Below, in pieces: positions 51,476 through 58,943 of a stretch of DNA of 64,000 nucleotides. Location: positions 1-64,000 of the forward strand of contig NZ_JAQFWP010000024.1 of NCBI RefSeq assembly GCF_027706745.1, written 5' to 3'. Numbering within the stretch: position 1 is the stretch's first letter; each line of letters opens with the position of its first letter. Both the position numbers and the translations under genes were made by a program. Below the pieces are notes generated by a model. That model did no database searches, was not told where the DNA came from, and saw only the letters and a list, made by a program, of their open reading frames with translations. The DNA comes from Nocardiopsis suaedae (lineage in GTDB: Bacteria > Actinomycetota > Actinomycetes > Streptosporangiales > Streptosporangiaceae).

Positions 51476-52066
51476 ATGGCCGAGGAGCTGCGCCCGGATA
51501 TCCAGGCCGCGAAGGACCGGATGAGCAGCCGGATCGGCGCGAATCGGGAGATGCGCAAGCTGGTCGAGTACCTGTGGCACGGCGAGCAGGTGACGCACCT
51601 GGTGAGCGGGGCCTACGGCGGCGGGGTCGGCTTGGTGGTGCTGACCGATCGGCGGATGCTGTTCTTGAAGGACGGGTGGACGTCGCAGACGGTCGAGTCG
51701 TTCCCGTTCGAGAAGGTCTCGTCGGTGCAGTGGTCGGGCGGCATGATGATGGGCAAGATCATCGTGTTCGCCTCGGGCAACAAGGCCGAGATCACCCAGG
51801 TCCCCAAGCCCGACGGCAAGGCGATGGTGGACGCTCTGAACAACGTCCTCGCCGGAGCGCCGCAGCCCGCCGCGCCGCCGGCACCGTCTCCGGCCCCCCA
51901 ACCGCCGGCGCCTCAGGTTCCTCCGGTGCCGCCGTCGTTCCAGCAGGCGGCGGTCCCCGCTCAGGACCCGCTCGGGGCCGTGCCGTCGTTCGAGCTGGTG
52001 CGCGCGCTGCGAGACCGGGGCGTCGTGACGCCCGACGAGTTCGCGTTCATCGCCCAGCGGCTGTAG
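51476..52066 (+). CDS. PH-like and SHOCT domain protein
   Basis: 196 residues. An N-terminal bacterial PH domain (KLVEYLWHGEQVTHLVSGAYGG, VVLTDRRMLFLKDGWTSQTVESFPFEKVSSVQW, IIVFASGNKAEITQV) is joined by a Pro/Ala-rich linker to a C-terminal SHOCT helix pair (FELVRALRDRGVVTPDEFAFIAQRL). It is read against the surrounding leftward genes and has its own terminator, so it is a moron expressed from its own promoter, probably in the lysogen. GGAGG is in front of the ATG. Function in the host is unknown. Confidence 0.82.
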   Translation: MAEELRPDIQAAKDRMSSRIGANREMRKLVEYLWHGEQVTHLVSGAYGGGVGLVVLTDRRMLFLKDGWTSQTVESFPFEKVSSVQWSGGMMMGKIIVFASGNKAEITQVPKPDGKAMVDALNNVLAGAPQPAAPPAPSPAPQPPAPQVPPVPPSFQQAAVPAQDPLGAVPSFELVRALRDRGVVTPDEFAFIAQRL

Positions 52067-52072
52067 TTGGGC

Positions 52073-52125
52073 GCGTGCCCGCCCCCGGCGTTGGACCCCC
52101 AGCCGTTGGCCGGGGGCGGGCACGC
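52073..52125. terminator. Terminators between convergent genes
   Basis: A perfect 17-bp stem, GCGTGCCCGCCCCCGGC with its complement at 52109-52125. A second hairpin (AGGCCCCGG/CCGGGGCCT) follows at about 52132-52168. They end the PH/SHOCT gene and the leftward small gene. Confidence 0.8.
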
Positions 52126-52165
52126 AGAAGGCCCCGGGAGCGTGTGATCGCTCGACCGGGGCCTC

Positions 52166-52444
52166 CTAGTTCCACCAGATCGCGAGTCCGACAGTGTTGC
52201 CCGAGATGACATGGTGTCGTTCGACCAAAGACGCCAGTGAGCCAGATTCGTCCTGGCCGCTCAGATGTACTGCCCGGACGTTTTCTTCACGCTCCGCGCA
52301 CCAGTCCTCGAGTTGCTGGCGATCTTGTTCTGTTGACTCCGGAGCAACCGCGTACCTTCCTGTAGCGGTCTCGCCTTCGTCGAGCAACTTACTGAGGTTC
52401 GAGATCTTGTGCGGGTCGCTTGTCTCGCCTTCGATAAGGTTCAT
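52166..52444 (-). CDS. Hypothetical 92-residue protein of atypical composition
   Basis: MNLIEGETSDPHKISNLSKL, then TATGRYAVAPESTEQDRQQLEDWCAEREENVRAVHLSG and VERHHVISGNTVGLAIWW. Acidic and soluble. Base composition is clearly lower in GC than its neighbours, so it was probably acquired recently. I recognise no family. It is flanked by imperfect copies of a GGAGCGTGT-CGCTC-ACCGGGGC segment at about 52138 and 52500. Confidence 0.6.
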   Translation of the reverse strand: MNLIEGETSDPHKISNLSKLLDEGETATGRYAVAPESTEQDRQQLEDWCAEREENVRAVHLSGQDESGSLASLVERHHVISGNTVGLAIWWN

Positions 52445-52603
52445 GGCCTAATAGTGAGCGCCGCCACGCCCTGCATGGGGGTTCGACACGCACCGATCCT
52501 AGGAGCGTGTCGCTCAACCGGGGCTTCCGCATATGGACATAGCTCCGCTGTGGCCTTTGATCTTTCACCACTTTATCATCACGCGCCTCCTAGCCCGCAA
52601 CGG

Positions 52604-52789
52604 CTAGCGGGGACGGACCGCCTTGGCGAGGGCGCGGTCGAGGGGGCGGCGCACGGCCTCCCAGGTCGCGATGAGCAACCGGGCGGGGATGCTCCGGTCG
52701 CCGGGCGCCTGGCGCTGCTCGTGGTCGAGCCAGTCGACGTAGACCCAGATGAGGAGAGTAAGGGCGGCCCCGCCGTAGATGAACTCCAT
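52604..52789 (-). CDS. Small single-pass membrane protein
   Basis: 61 residues: MEFIYGGAALTLLIWVYVDWLDHEQRQAP, then a basic amphipathic end (RRPLDRALAKAVRPR). One N-terminal helix spans the membrane. GAGGAG lies nine bases before the ATG. It is the last gene of the early transcript, followed by a CTAGCC/GGCTAG hairpin at about 52588-52607. The region 52445-52603 has no other gene. Confidence 0.6.
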   Translation of the reverse strand: MEFIYGGAALTLLIWVYVDWLDHEQRQAPGDRSIPARLLIATWEAVRRPLDRALAKAVRPR

Positions 52790-52793
52790 GGGG

Positions 52794-53105
52794 TCATTCT
52801 CCTCGGCTGGCCCGGCGGGCGGGGTGGATTCGGCGGGCGGCCTCGGTGGCGAACACGTCCGACAGCCAGTACCTCTTCGGCCGGCGGGCGCCGGGGATGG
52901 GGGCGAGGTGGCCTCGGTGTACCCAGGTGTCGATCGTGGCGCGGGTGACGCCGACCTGGGCGGCGGCCTCGGCGGCGGTGACCGCCACGTCCCCTTCGAC
53001 CTTGTGCACCTCGGGGTCGACATGGTCGCCGTCTGCCGCGGCCTCTACCTCCCGAATCATGTGGAGGTCGACCTCCACATGATGCTGACCTGCTGATTTC
53101 TTCAT
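52794..53105 (-). CDS. Helix-turn-helix (HTH_17-like) protein
   Basis: 103 residues. The C-terminal part is a DNA-binding domain: VTAAEAAAQVGVTRATIDTWVHRGHLAPIPGARRPKRYWLSDV. The N-terminal part includes HHVEVDLHMI, coded by a 28-bp perfect palindrome. The ATG at 53105 overlaps the previous stop (ATGA). Probably a regulator of the late part of the early operon or a recombination directionality-like factor; the target is unknown, but the internal palindrome is a candidate site. Confidence 0.7.
   Translation of the reverse strand: MKKSAGQHHVEVDLHMIREVEAAADGDHVDPEVHKVEGDVAVTAAEAAAQVGVTRATIDTWVHRGHLAPIPGARRPKRYWLSDVFATEAARRIHPARRASRGE
53056..53083. promoter_or_regulatory. 28-bp perfect palindrome inside the HTH gene
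   Basis: ATCATGTGGAGGTC is followed directly by its reverse complement, ending ATGAT. It lies 22-49 bases inside the coding sequence. Also notable: it contains AGGT/ACCT and CATG elements, able to form a hairpin in the mRNA or a dimeric protein site in DNA. Confidence 0.6.
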
Positions 53106-53755
53106 CACACCGCCTCCTGGCCGATCAGGTCGCTCGGGCGCCATGCGTGACGGCGCCCGTCGGCACAGCGGCACAGGTTCTCGCCGCACCGGCACGCAGC
53201 GTTGAAGCACGTGATGAGGTCCCGCTCAGTGTCCAGGCGCAGGGACAGCGCGGAGCAGACGGGGCACCGCATGGCGGTGATGCGGACGAGCGGAGTGGTG
53301 TCGCCCAGGGCGGCGCTGGCCCTCCAGGTGAGCCGGCGGAGTTCGGAGTGCACGTGGTCTTCCAGGTCGCTGAGGAGGGAAGCGAGGGGCAGCAGGTCTG
53401 CGATCCGGCGTGTGAGCCGCTCGCGGGAGGGCGGGGCGAGGGTGGGGGCGACCCGGTCGGCGATCGCGCGTTCGAGGGCTGCCAGGTCGAGGAGGATGTC
53501 CCGGTGGGTGTCGAGCAGGGCCAGGTCGAGCGGAGCCTTCCCGGCTCCGATGGGTGCGAGGCCGCGGGCGGCCATGGCCTGGGCGTCCCAGCGTTCGGCG
53601 GCGGCGAGAGCGCCGCGGGCGGCGAGCTGGACCGAGGTGGGCGCCTGGGCGGGGCGTTGGGCGCGGTCGCCGGTGTGCAGGGCGGCGCGCAGGGCGATCA
53701 GGCGCCGGTCGAGAACGGCCAGGAGGCCGGCGGTGGCGGTGAGCTCGGTCTGCAT
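53105..53755 (-). CDS. Hypothetical protein with C-terminal zinc ribbon
   Basis: 216 residues. A helical, Ala/Arg-rich body (RLIALRAALHTGDRAQRPAQ; LLDTHRDILLDLAALERAIADRV) leads to a C-terminal zinc ribbon with MRCPVCSALSLRLDTERDLITCFNAACRC. Proteins of this outline occur in the early region of many actinophages without known role. Its stop overlaps the start of the HTH gene. Confidence 0.65.
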   Translation of the reverse strand: MQTELTATAGLLAVLDRRLIALRAALHTGDRAQRPAQAPTSVQLAARGALAAAERWDAQAMAARGLAPIGAGKAPLDLALLDTHRDILLDLAALERAIADRVAPTLAPPSRERLTRRIADLLPLASLLSDLEDHVHSELRRLTWRASAALGDTTPLVRITAMRCPVCSALSLRLDTERDLITCFNAACRCGENLCRCADGRRHAWRPSDLIGQEAV

Positions 53756-53839
53756 TGTGTCCCCCCGGGCTTGTGGTCGGTGATTCCTGGCGGTGTGGAT
53801 GGTTGCGGGGCCCGGCGGGGCACGGCCTGGCCCCCGCTG

Positions 53840-53911
53840 TCATCGCCGGGGTGCGGCTGGCGGCCGCTGGCCCGGACCGCTGGCCCTGGTGGCCGAGAAG
53901 GGCTTGGTCAT
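53840..53911 (-). CDS. Possible tiny peptide gene (23 codons)
   Basis: An ATG in an ATGA overlap with the preceding stop codes a basic, Pro-rich 23-residue peptide (MTKPFSATRASGPGQRPPAA). It may be real, because gene coupling is the rule in this operon, or it may be only translated leader. The segment 53756-53839 is otherwise untranslated leader of the zinc-ribbon gene. Confidence 0.3.
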   Translation of the reverse strand: MTKPFSATRASGPGQRPPAAPRR

Positions 53912-54105
53912 GCGGCCTCCTTGCTGCTCAGGTGCCACCCTGAGCACCATTCGCAGGGGTAGGCGCGGTGCGGGATGACGCGGGTGCGCGGGGCGGCAGC
54001 GATCTCGGCGAGGCGGGCCGCCGCAGCCTGCTGCGTCGGGAACCGTCGCTTGGTCCGGCAGGCGCGGGGACGGCTGGGGCGGAGGTAGCGGTACCGGTTG
54101 GCCAT
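53908..54105 (-). CDS. Small zinc-finger-like phage protein
   Basis: 65 residues, basic: MANRYRYLRPSRPRACRTKRRFPTQQAAAARLAEI, ending in CEWCSGWHLSSKEAA. The CxxC-x-WHLS end is a recurring motif of small actinophage proteins that probably bind zinc and nucleic acid. A GAGAGGAC element precedes the ATG. Confidence 0.7.
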   Translation of the reverse strand: MANRYRYLRPSRPRACRTKRRFPTQQAAAARLAEIAAAPRTRVIPHRAYPCEWCSGWHLSSKEAA

Positions 54106-54231
54106 GGCGTCCTCTCATCGGGGCCCTGTCACCCACGTAATGCCTCCCGAAGGCGGCGAGCGGTGACGGGGCATCCGGCATTCCCACCGCGCCTACCGGA
54201 CGGAGGGTCAGGGGCAACCGAAGACCGGCCA

Positions 54232-54906
54232 TCAGCGCACCTGGATGAACGCTTCGCGGAGCACCTCGTCGGGGTAGGTGTTGATCTCGCCGTATACGGC
54301 GGAGTGCACCTTGATCGGCTCCTGCCCGCGGCTGCGCAGGAGCGCGGACGCGCAGATACCCACGCGGCGCAGGTAGGCGGCTTCGGTGCTGTGCCCGTTC
54401 CGCTTGGCGTAGCCGAGCGCGCTCGTCCACCCATGGCCCTCCTCCAGGGCGTCCACGCGGGCTTCGACGGTGTTCTGTCGGGTCTCCAGCTCGTTCATGC
54501 GCTGCTCGTGCGCGATGGCGACGTCGACCTGGTCGCGGAGGAGTTCGAGCGTGGACTTGGACCGGGTGTACGCGCCGGTGCGGCGGATGGCGGGGAGGAC
54601 TTCGGAGGTCACCCACTTCTTGAAGCGTTTGGCCTCGGGCTTGCGGCTGCGCAGGATCAGCGAGTAGAGGCCGGACTCGTTGACGACCCACGGGTGACGT
54701 CCGCCAGGAGCAACATCGATAGTGTCGACGTTGCCGTTGACCTGCTGCTTTTCGTCTTCGTCCAGTGATCGCGCGGCGTCGCTGGTGTTACCGATCTCCA
54801 GAGCTCGGCACACGTCGGCGAGGACGAACCAGGGGGCGCCGTCGATGAGGACGTGGCGGATGGCGCCGAACTCGGGGTGCTCCAGGGCGGTCAGCTCGAC
54901 GGTCAT
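54232..54906 (-). CDS. BRO-N domain antirepressor-like protein
   Basis: 224 residues. The N-terminal Bro-N domain has IRHVLIDGAPWFVLADVCRALEIGNTSDAARSLDEDEKQ and WVVNESGLYSLILRSRKPEAKRFKKWVTSEVLPAIRRTGAY, the standard antirepressor/BRO pattern. A coiled segment follows, then a C-terminal domain (LGYAKRNGHSTEAAYLRRVG, EINTYPDEVLREAF) that also ends the protein at 59288-60007. Such proteins inactivate phage repressors or modulate lysogeny. Confidence 0.87.
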   Translation of the reverse strand: MTVELTALEHPEFGAIRHVLIDGAPWFVLADVCRALEIGNTSDAARSLDEDEKQQVNGNVDTIDVAPGGRHPWVVNESGLYSLILRSRKPEAKRFKKWVTSEVLPAIRRTGAYTRSKSTLELLRDQVDVAIAHEQRMNELETRQNTVEARVDALEEGHGWTSALGYAKRNGHSTEAAYLRRVGICASALLRSRGQEPIKVHSAVYGEINTYPDEVLREAFIQVR

Positions 54907-55011
54907 CTCGGTCTCCTTCTCGGTTCGGAACGGTGCGGGGGCGGTGAGGACAAGCCGGGTGGGGGAGGGCGGGTACGCCTGTGTACCCGCCCTCCTTGTG
55001 GGGCGCCTGGA

Positions 55012-55293
55012 TCACTGCTGCGCCGAGTCGGGCGGGACGCGGCGGGTGGGGCACCCCTCGTGGTGGGCCTGGACGGCGGCCCACTCGATGCGGCCGCCGC
55101 GGAGCGCGAGGTGGATGCCGTGGCCCTCGCCGCATTCGGAGCAGCGGCCGGCGGTCGCCGCCGAGAGGATCTCGTCGGGGAAGACGAAGGCTTCCGGCGT
55201 CGCGGGGCCGGTGGCGCTGGCGAGGTCGGCGACGTTGCGCTCGAAGGTCGTGCGGATGTGGTCGAGCCGGTCGGTGATGGCGTTCTGGTCCAT
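55012..55293 (-). CDS. Hypothetical protein with Cys/His metal-site pattern
   Basis: 93 residues: a helical start (ITDRLDHIRTTFERNVADLASATG), then GRCSECGEGHGIHLALRGG and AHHEGCPTRRVP, a possible zinc site made of CxxC and HxxxC. Function unknown. It lies in the early operon between the two groups of small genes. Confidence 0.6.
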   Translation of the reverse strand: MDQNAITDRLDHIRTTFERNVADLASATGPATPEAFVFPDEILSAATAGRCSECGEGHGIHLALRGGRIEWAAVQAHHEGCPTRRVPPDSAQQ

Positions 55294-55315
55294 GCCGGTG
55301 TCCTTCCGTTTCGGG

Positions 55316-55573
55316 TCAGCGGTCGGCCTTGGCGGCGAGGTAGTCGATGGCCTCCTTCATGGAGGGCTCGTAGCCGAGGGCGGCCGAGACCTCCTTGCGG
55401 ATCCGGGTTCCGCGCTTCGCCCACTCGCGGGGCCAGGTCATGGTTGCGGTGGCGGCCTGGCGGTCCCATTCGGCCTTCACGACGTCGGTGGGAAGGCCTG
55501 TCAGGAGCGCGACGGCTCGGTGGGAGAGCATCGGTTCGCCGTTGACCAGGGTGTAGAGCGGTTCGCCGGTCAT
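55316..55573 (-). CDS. Small hypothetical protein
   Basis: 85 residues: MTGEPLYTLVNGEPMLSHRAVALLTGLPTDVVKAEWDRQ, then EWAKRGTRIRKEVSAALGYEPSMKEAIDYLA. The first part resembles a degenerate DNA-binding fold (SHRAVALLTGLP), but no family is recognised. The ATG overlaps the stop of the next upstream small gene. Confidence 0.6.
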   Translation of the reverse strand: MTGEPLYTLVNGEPMLSHRAVALLTGLPTDVVKAEWDRQAATATMTWPREWAKRGTRIRKEVSAALGYEPSMKEAIDYLAAKADR

Positions 55574-55698
55574 GGGGCACCTCCGGTAGGGCAGGGGGCG
55601 GGGGCGACCGACAAGGTGTCGGTCACGGCACCGGCGGGGGAGGGCGGCCGGGGATTGCAAGAGCCGCTGGCCTTGGCCGGGGCGTGCGGGAGGTTCAT
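55570..55698 (-). CDS. Possible 42-residue peptide gene
   Basis: MNLPHAPAKASGSCNPRPPS and a Pro-rich continuation fill the interval between two coupled genes exactly, with ATGA overlaps at both ends. No domain. The perfect coupling argues for translation, if only to pass ribosomes on. Confidence 0.45.
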   Translation of the reverse strand: MNLPHAPAKASGSCNPRPPSPAGAVTDTLSVAPAPCPTGGAP

Positions 55699-55862
55699 CG
55701 CGGGGCCCGCTTCCGGTCGGTGACCAGCCGCATGACCTCGGCGGCGTGGCGCTGGCAGATCTGGATGGCCTTGGGGTCGGGGTCGAGGGCCTCGCCGGTG
55801 CAGCGTTTGCCACGGGCGGTGAGCACGCGGCAGGTCGTCCTCGGTGCGGTGGTGGCGTTCAT
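55695..55862 (-). CDS. Small zinc-finger-like protein (55 residues)
   Basis: A short gene with the pattern TTCRVLTARGKRCTGEA, then IQICQRHAAEVMRLV: two Cys, then CxxH, similar to many tiny phage zinc fingers. ATG start; its stop overlaps the next start (ATGA). It is probably nucleic-acid binding; role unknown. Confidence 0.6.
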   Translation of the reverse strand: MNATTAPRTTCRVLTARGKRCTGEALDPDPKAIQICQRHAAEVMRLVTDRKRAPR

Positions 55863-55909
55863 CGGTCGATCCCTTCCTGTGGTGCGTCTCGGGACGGTGG
55901 GGGCCTGCT

Positions 55910-56164
55910 TCAGCGGGTGGTGTCGGTGAGGTGGTCGAGGACCTGTTCGGCGCGGGGGCGCACGTCCTCAGGGACGTGTTCGCGGGCCAGGAGTCGGCGG
56001 GCGGCTGTCTGGGTTCGGGTCTCGGCGAGTACGACCGCGGCCACGAGCAGGGCCTTGCGGTCGAGGCTTCCGCCGGGGTGGTCGGCGGCGCGTTGCCGGA
56101 GCGCGGCGGCGAGCTGCCGGTTGCCGGGGGCATCGGCGGCAGGGGGCCGCGGTGGTGCGTTCAT
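55910..56164 (-). CDS. Small hypothetical helical protein
   Basis: 84 residues, helical: NRQLAAALRQRAADHPGGSLDRKALLVAAVVLAETRT, then QTAARRLLAREHVPEDVRPRAEQVLDHLTDTTR. No family is known. The ATG at 56164 is preceded by the end of a possible 18-codon leader (56161-56217). It lies downstream of the long inverted repeat that follows the RepA-like gene. Confidence 0.6.
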   Translation of the reverse strand: MNAPPRPPAADAPGNRQLAAALRQRAADHPGGSLDRKALLVAAVVLAETRTQTAARRLLAREHVPEDVRPRAEQVLDHLTDTTR

Positions 56165-56274
56165 GCGGCGGGCCCCCGAGTCCTTCTTGGAGGGGAGCAG
56201 GCGGGCGTGGTGTCCATGAAGGCTCCTGTGGTTGTGGGGGGCGTCGGCAGCCGCATGGGGCGTGTGCGATGCCT

Positions 56275-56337
56275 GCGCAAGGCGCGCACGCACGCATGGG
56301 CTTATAGGTGCCCATGCGTGCGTGCGCGCCTTTGCGC
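56275..56337. repeat. Long GC-rich hairpin with AT loop after the replication genes
   Basis: A perfect 23-bp stem (56279-56301 with 56310-56332) has an 8-base loop TTATAGGT and extends four more pairs on each side past a single bulge. Next to it, to about 56395, are further inverted repeats (GCCCCGCG/CGCGGGGC) and several copies of a GCGCATG element. Candidate origin, regulator site or structured RNA. Confidence 0.7.
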
Positions 56338-56390
56338 GTTGGCCCCGCGCAGAGTGCGCACGCGGGGCGCATGCGCGGCATGCGCGCAGG

Positions 56391-57602
56391 TCATTCGGCA
56401 TTTCCGCCCCCCTCGGGCTCGGTGTTGACCCACAGGGCAGCGAAGCCGTCCGTACCGGCTTCACGCGCATGACCTGCGCGCATGAGTTTCGTCAGCGCAT
56501 CCTGGATCGTGCGCTTCTTCAGAGGGGGCCCGGCGGCCGTGTCGGCGGCGAGCTGGTCGCCGATCGCCAGGACCGTCAGCGGCCCCGACGCGGACGCGAG
56601 AACCTTCTTGATCCGCCGCTGGGAGGGTGACATCCCGTCATCGGGTGTATCGTCGTCCTCGCCTTGGTCGTCGGACTTCTCGATGCTGTACTTGAGCGGA
56701 CTGGTGAGGTCGGTGGGGTCTTGGGCCACGACCCGCCGGACGAGGTTCACGTCGGTCTCGGGGATCTCGTCGCCCTTGAAGCTCCACTTGAGCCGCACCG
56801 TCGTTTCGGTGGTCTGCGGGTCGGTGCGGGCGTTGAGTACGGACACGGCGATCAGGACGCGCCCCCAGGCGCCGGGGCCGACTCCGCTTGAGCGGTGGTG
56901 TCCCTTCCCTTCGCCGGTCTTGTTCCAGTGGTGGGCGAGCAGCAGGCTCGCACTGTTCGCCTGCGCGACCGCCTGGATGCTGCCGAGCATGGCGCCCATG
57001 GCGTAGAGGTCGGCCCCGTTGGCGCCCCCGGCAGCCAGGTACAGCGGGTCGATGATGCAGAGGGCAGGGCTGTACTCGTCGAGGTCCGCGGCGATCAGGC
57101 TGAGGTGCGCCTTGTCGTTGAGCTGGGGCGCCCGGAAGCACAGCCGGATCGGTAGCGCGTCGACCTGCTCTCGCGTGAGCCCCTTGTGCATGCCGATGGC
57201 CCGGATCCGGCGCAGCATCTTGGCGTCGCTGCCTTCCCCGAGGAACACCAGGACCCCGCCCGGCGCGCGACAAGGGAACTGCCCCTGCCAGTCCAGCCCG
57301 GAGGCGCACGAGACGGCGGCGTCGAGGATGGCCCAGGTCTTGCCCGCCTTGTCCTCGGCCGCCAGGACCCCGTAGTCACCGGCGACCCACACCGGTTCGA
57401 AGAGGAACGGGCGGGGCGGCCGGGAGTCGACGTCGGCGGCCACCTCGGCCAGGCTCCGGATGACGAGCCCGCCGAGGTCCGGTGCCGCTTGCGGCTGGGC
57501 GGCATCGGGGCCGTCCGGTGGCTCCTCGGGGGTGTGCGGAACCTCCAGGCCGTGCTGGGCGTACACGCCGCGCAGTAGCTCCTCGGAGACGTCGGTGCTC
57601 AC
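56391..57602 (-). CDS. RepA-like AAA ATPase (DnaB/RecA-fold helicase type)
   Basis: 403 residues. The RecA-like ATPase has GDYGVLAAEDKAGKTWAILDAA (Walker A AEDKAGKT), VLVFLGEGSDAKML, SPALCIIDPLYL (Walker B) and SLLLAHHWNKTGEGKGHH (sensor). This is the AAA_25/RepA family, replicative helicases or loaders. The C-terminal about 80 residues form a winged-helix-like part (VLAIGDQLAADTAAGPPLKKRTIQDALTKLMR). The GTG is inside the primase stop codon (GTGA). It works with the primase-polymerase in phage replication. Confidence 0.9.
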   Translation of the reverse strand: MSTDVSEELLRGVYAQHGLEVPHTPEEPPDGPDAAQPQAAPDLGGLVIRSLAEVAADVDSRPPRPFLFEPVWVAGDYGVLAAEDKAGKTWAILDAAVSCASGLDWQGQFPCRAPGGVLVFLGEGSDAKMLRRIRAIGMHKGLTREQVDALPIRLCFRAPQLNDKAHLSLIAADLDEYSPALCIIDPLYLAAGGANGADLYAMGAMLGSIQAVAQANSASLLLAHHWNKTGEGKGHHRSSGVGPGAWGRVLIAVSVLNARTDPQTTETTVRLKWSFKGDEIPETDVNLVRRVVAQDPTDLTSPLKYSIEKSDDQGEDDDTPDDGMSPSQRRIKKVLASASGPLTVLAIGDQLAADTAAGPPLKKRTIQDALTKLMRAGHAREAGTDGFAALWVNTEPEGGGNAE

Positions 57603-58483
57603 CTGCCCCCCTTGCGCAGGCCGGAGCCGATGGTGCCGTTGTGGGGTCCGGTGCCGATCTCCCGCAGCGGGAGGCCGGTGTGCTGGGCGGCGGCCGCTAG
57701 GGCGTCGTAGGCGACCTGTTCGGTGATCTCGCCGCGGGCGACCATCTCTCCGGCCTTGCAGGCGGCCCAGTGCAGGGCGGCGTTGCGGCCGCCTTCCTGG
57801 CTGTCGAGCACGGTGTCGACGAGGCCGCGCAGGCGCCGGTGGGAGATGTGGTCGAAGTCCCGCGGGTCGGCCTCGGGGCGGGGCTGCTCCGGCGGGCGGA
57901 TGATCTTCAACAGGCCGGGGTGAACCTCGTCGCGCGGCGCGGTGGGGAAGTCGAACCGCCAGGTGTAGGGCTGCCCGGTGCGCGGGTGGGCCGAAGGGGC
58001 GGCGACGATGTAGCCGCCGTCGGCCTTGACGTCGACCTTGTGCCCGGCCCGCCCGGCGCCGGAGGGGACGTAGCCGCCCGGGTGGCGGTAGCACAGGTGC
58101 CACCCGCCCGATCCGGTGCGCTGGGCTCTGGTCTCCCGGAGGATGCCCGCCTCCATCATCTGCGCCATGGTCTCCAGGCCCTCGGGCGGGTCGACGTCGA
58201 TGACGACGAGGTCGGACACGGCGCCGGTGCGGATGGCCAGCAGCCCGTCGGGGTTCTGGGCGAGCATGGCGTCGACGCGGTCCATGTCGTCGGTGGCGGC
58301 GTAGAGGCCGTGGCAGGTCAGGCAGGTGCACGCCTCCATCTCCTCGGGCGTGCGGTGCCCTTCCCGGCAGGGGCGGCAGTTCGCCAGGGGCGCCTTGCCG
58401 GGGCCGAGCACGAACACCTTCTCCCCGTTGTCGATGTAGGTGATCGCGTAGTCGCGGCGCGATGCTGGGTTCTCGGGGATCAC
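57599..58483 (-). CDS. Bifunctional DNA primase/polymerase (prim-pol)
   Basis: 294 residues. The AEP-type prim-pol domain has AITYIDNGEKVFVLGPGKAPL, the metal-binding VVIDVDPPEG, GSGGWHLCYRHPG, and a helical tail. The Cys cluster CRPCREGHRTPEEMEACTCLTCHG near residues 36-58 is an inserted zinc site common in actinophage and plasmid prim-pols. It primes replication with the helicase downstream. ATG in an ATGA overlap with the previous gene. Confidence 0.92.
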   Translation of the reverse strand: MIPENPASRRDYAITYIDNGEKVFVLGPGKAPLANCRPCREGHRTPEEMEACTCLTCHGLYAATDDMDRVDAMLAQNPDGLLAIRTGAVSDLVVIDVDPPEGLETMAQMMEAGILRETRAQRTGSGGWHLCYRHPGGYVPSGAGRAGHKVDVKADGGYIVAAPSAHPRTGQPYTWRFDFPTAPRDEVHPGLLKIIRPPEQPRPEADPRDFDHISHRRLRGLVDTVLDSQEGGRNAALHWAACKAGEMVARGEITEQVAYDALAAAAQHTGLPLREIGTGPHNGTIGSGLRKGGR

Positions 58484-58866
58484 TGCGCACCCCCCGACTC
58501 CAGGCCGCCCGTGTCGGCCATGCGGCGGCGGGCCGCTTCGCGGATCCGGCGGTGCTCGGCGTCGTGGGCGCGGAACTCTCGTCCTTGGCGGGCGGCCAGG
58601 CGCACGTGCTCGGAGAGGCCGGCCACGGCCTTGCCCCCGGCGATCACCGTGATGTCGGTGGCCTCGGCGAGGTGGTCGGCGAGCGGGACGAGCGCCCAGG
58701 GGGCGACGTAGTCGACGTTGCCCCGGAACAGGAGCGTGACCGGCGCCCCGGGCAGGGCGTGGTCCATGGAGAGCGCCGCCCGGCGTGCGGCCCGGTCGTC
58801 GAGGATCCCGTCGGCGCAGACGTGGATCTCGACCAGGTAGTGGCTGTTGATGGTCAGGTCGTCCAT
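58480..58866 (-). CDS. Hypothetical early protein
   Basis: 128 residues. The order of strands and helices HYLVEIHVCADGILDDRAARRAAL, APVTLLFRGNVDYVAPWALVPLADHL and DITVIAGGKAVAGLSEHVRLA suggests an alpha/beta fold of STAS-like size, with a basic helical C-terminus. The family is not recognised. It directly precedes and is coupled to the primase gene, so a role in replication or its control is likely but unproven. Confidence 0.6.
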   Translation of the reverse strand: MDDLTINSHYLVEIHVCADGILDDRAARRAALSMDHALPGAPVTLLFRGNVDYVAPWALVPLADHLAEATDITVIAGGKAVAGLSEHVRLAARQGREFRAHDAEHRRIREAARRRMADTGGLESGGAQ

Positions 58867-58943
58867 CGGATTCCCCCTGTGGTGTCGCGGTCGGTCAGCC
58901 GGACGGGGCCGCCGAAGCGCAGGGCTTCGGCGGCCCCAGGGGG

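Noticed and set aside
53226-53843. A 205-codon leftward frame starting in an ATGA overlap at 53843
   Set aside because: It covers almost the whole zinc-ribbon gene in another frame of the same strand and its product is a low-complexity Arg/Pro string; the 216-residue frame has credible zinc motifs.
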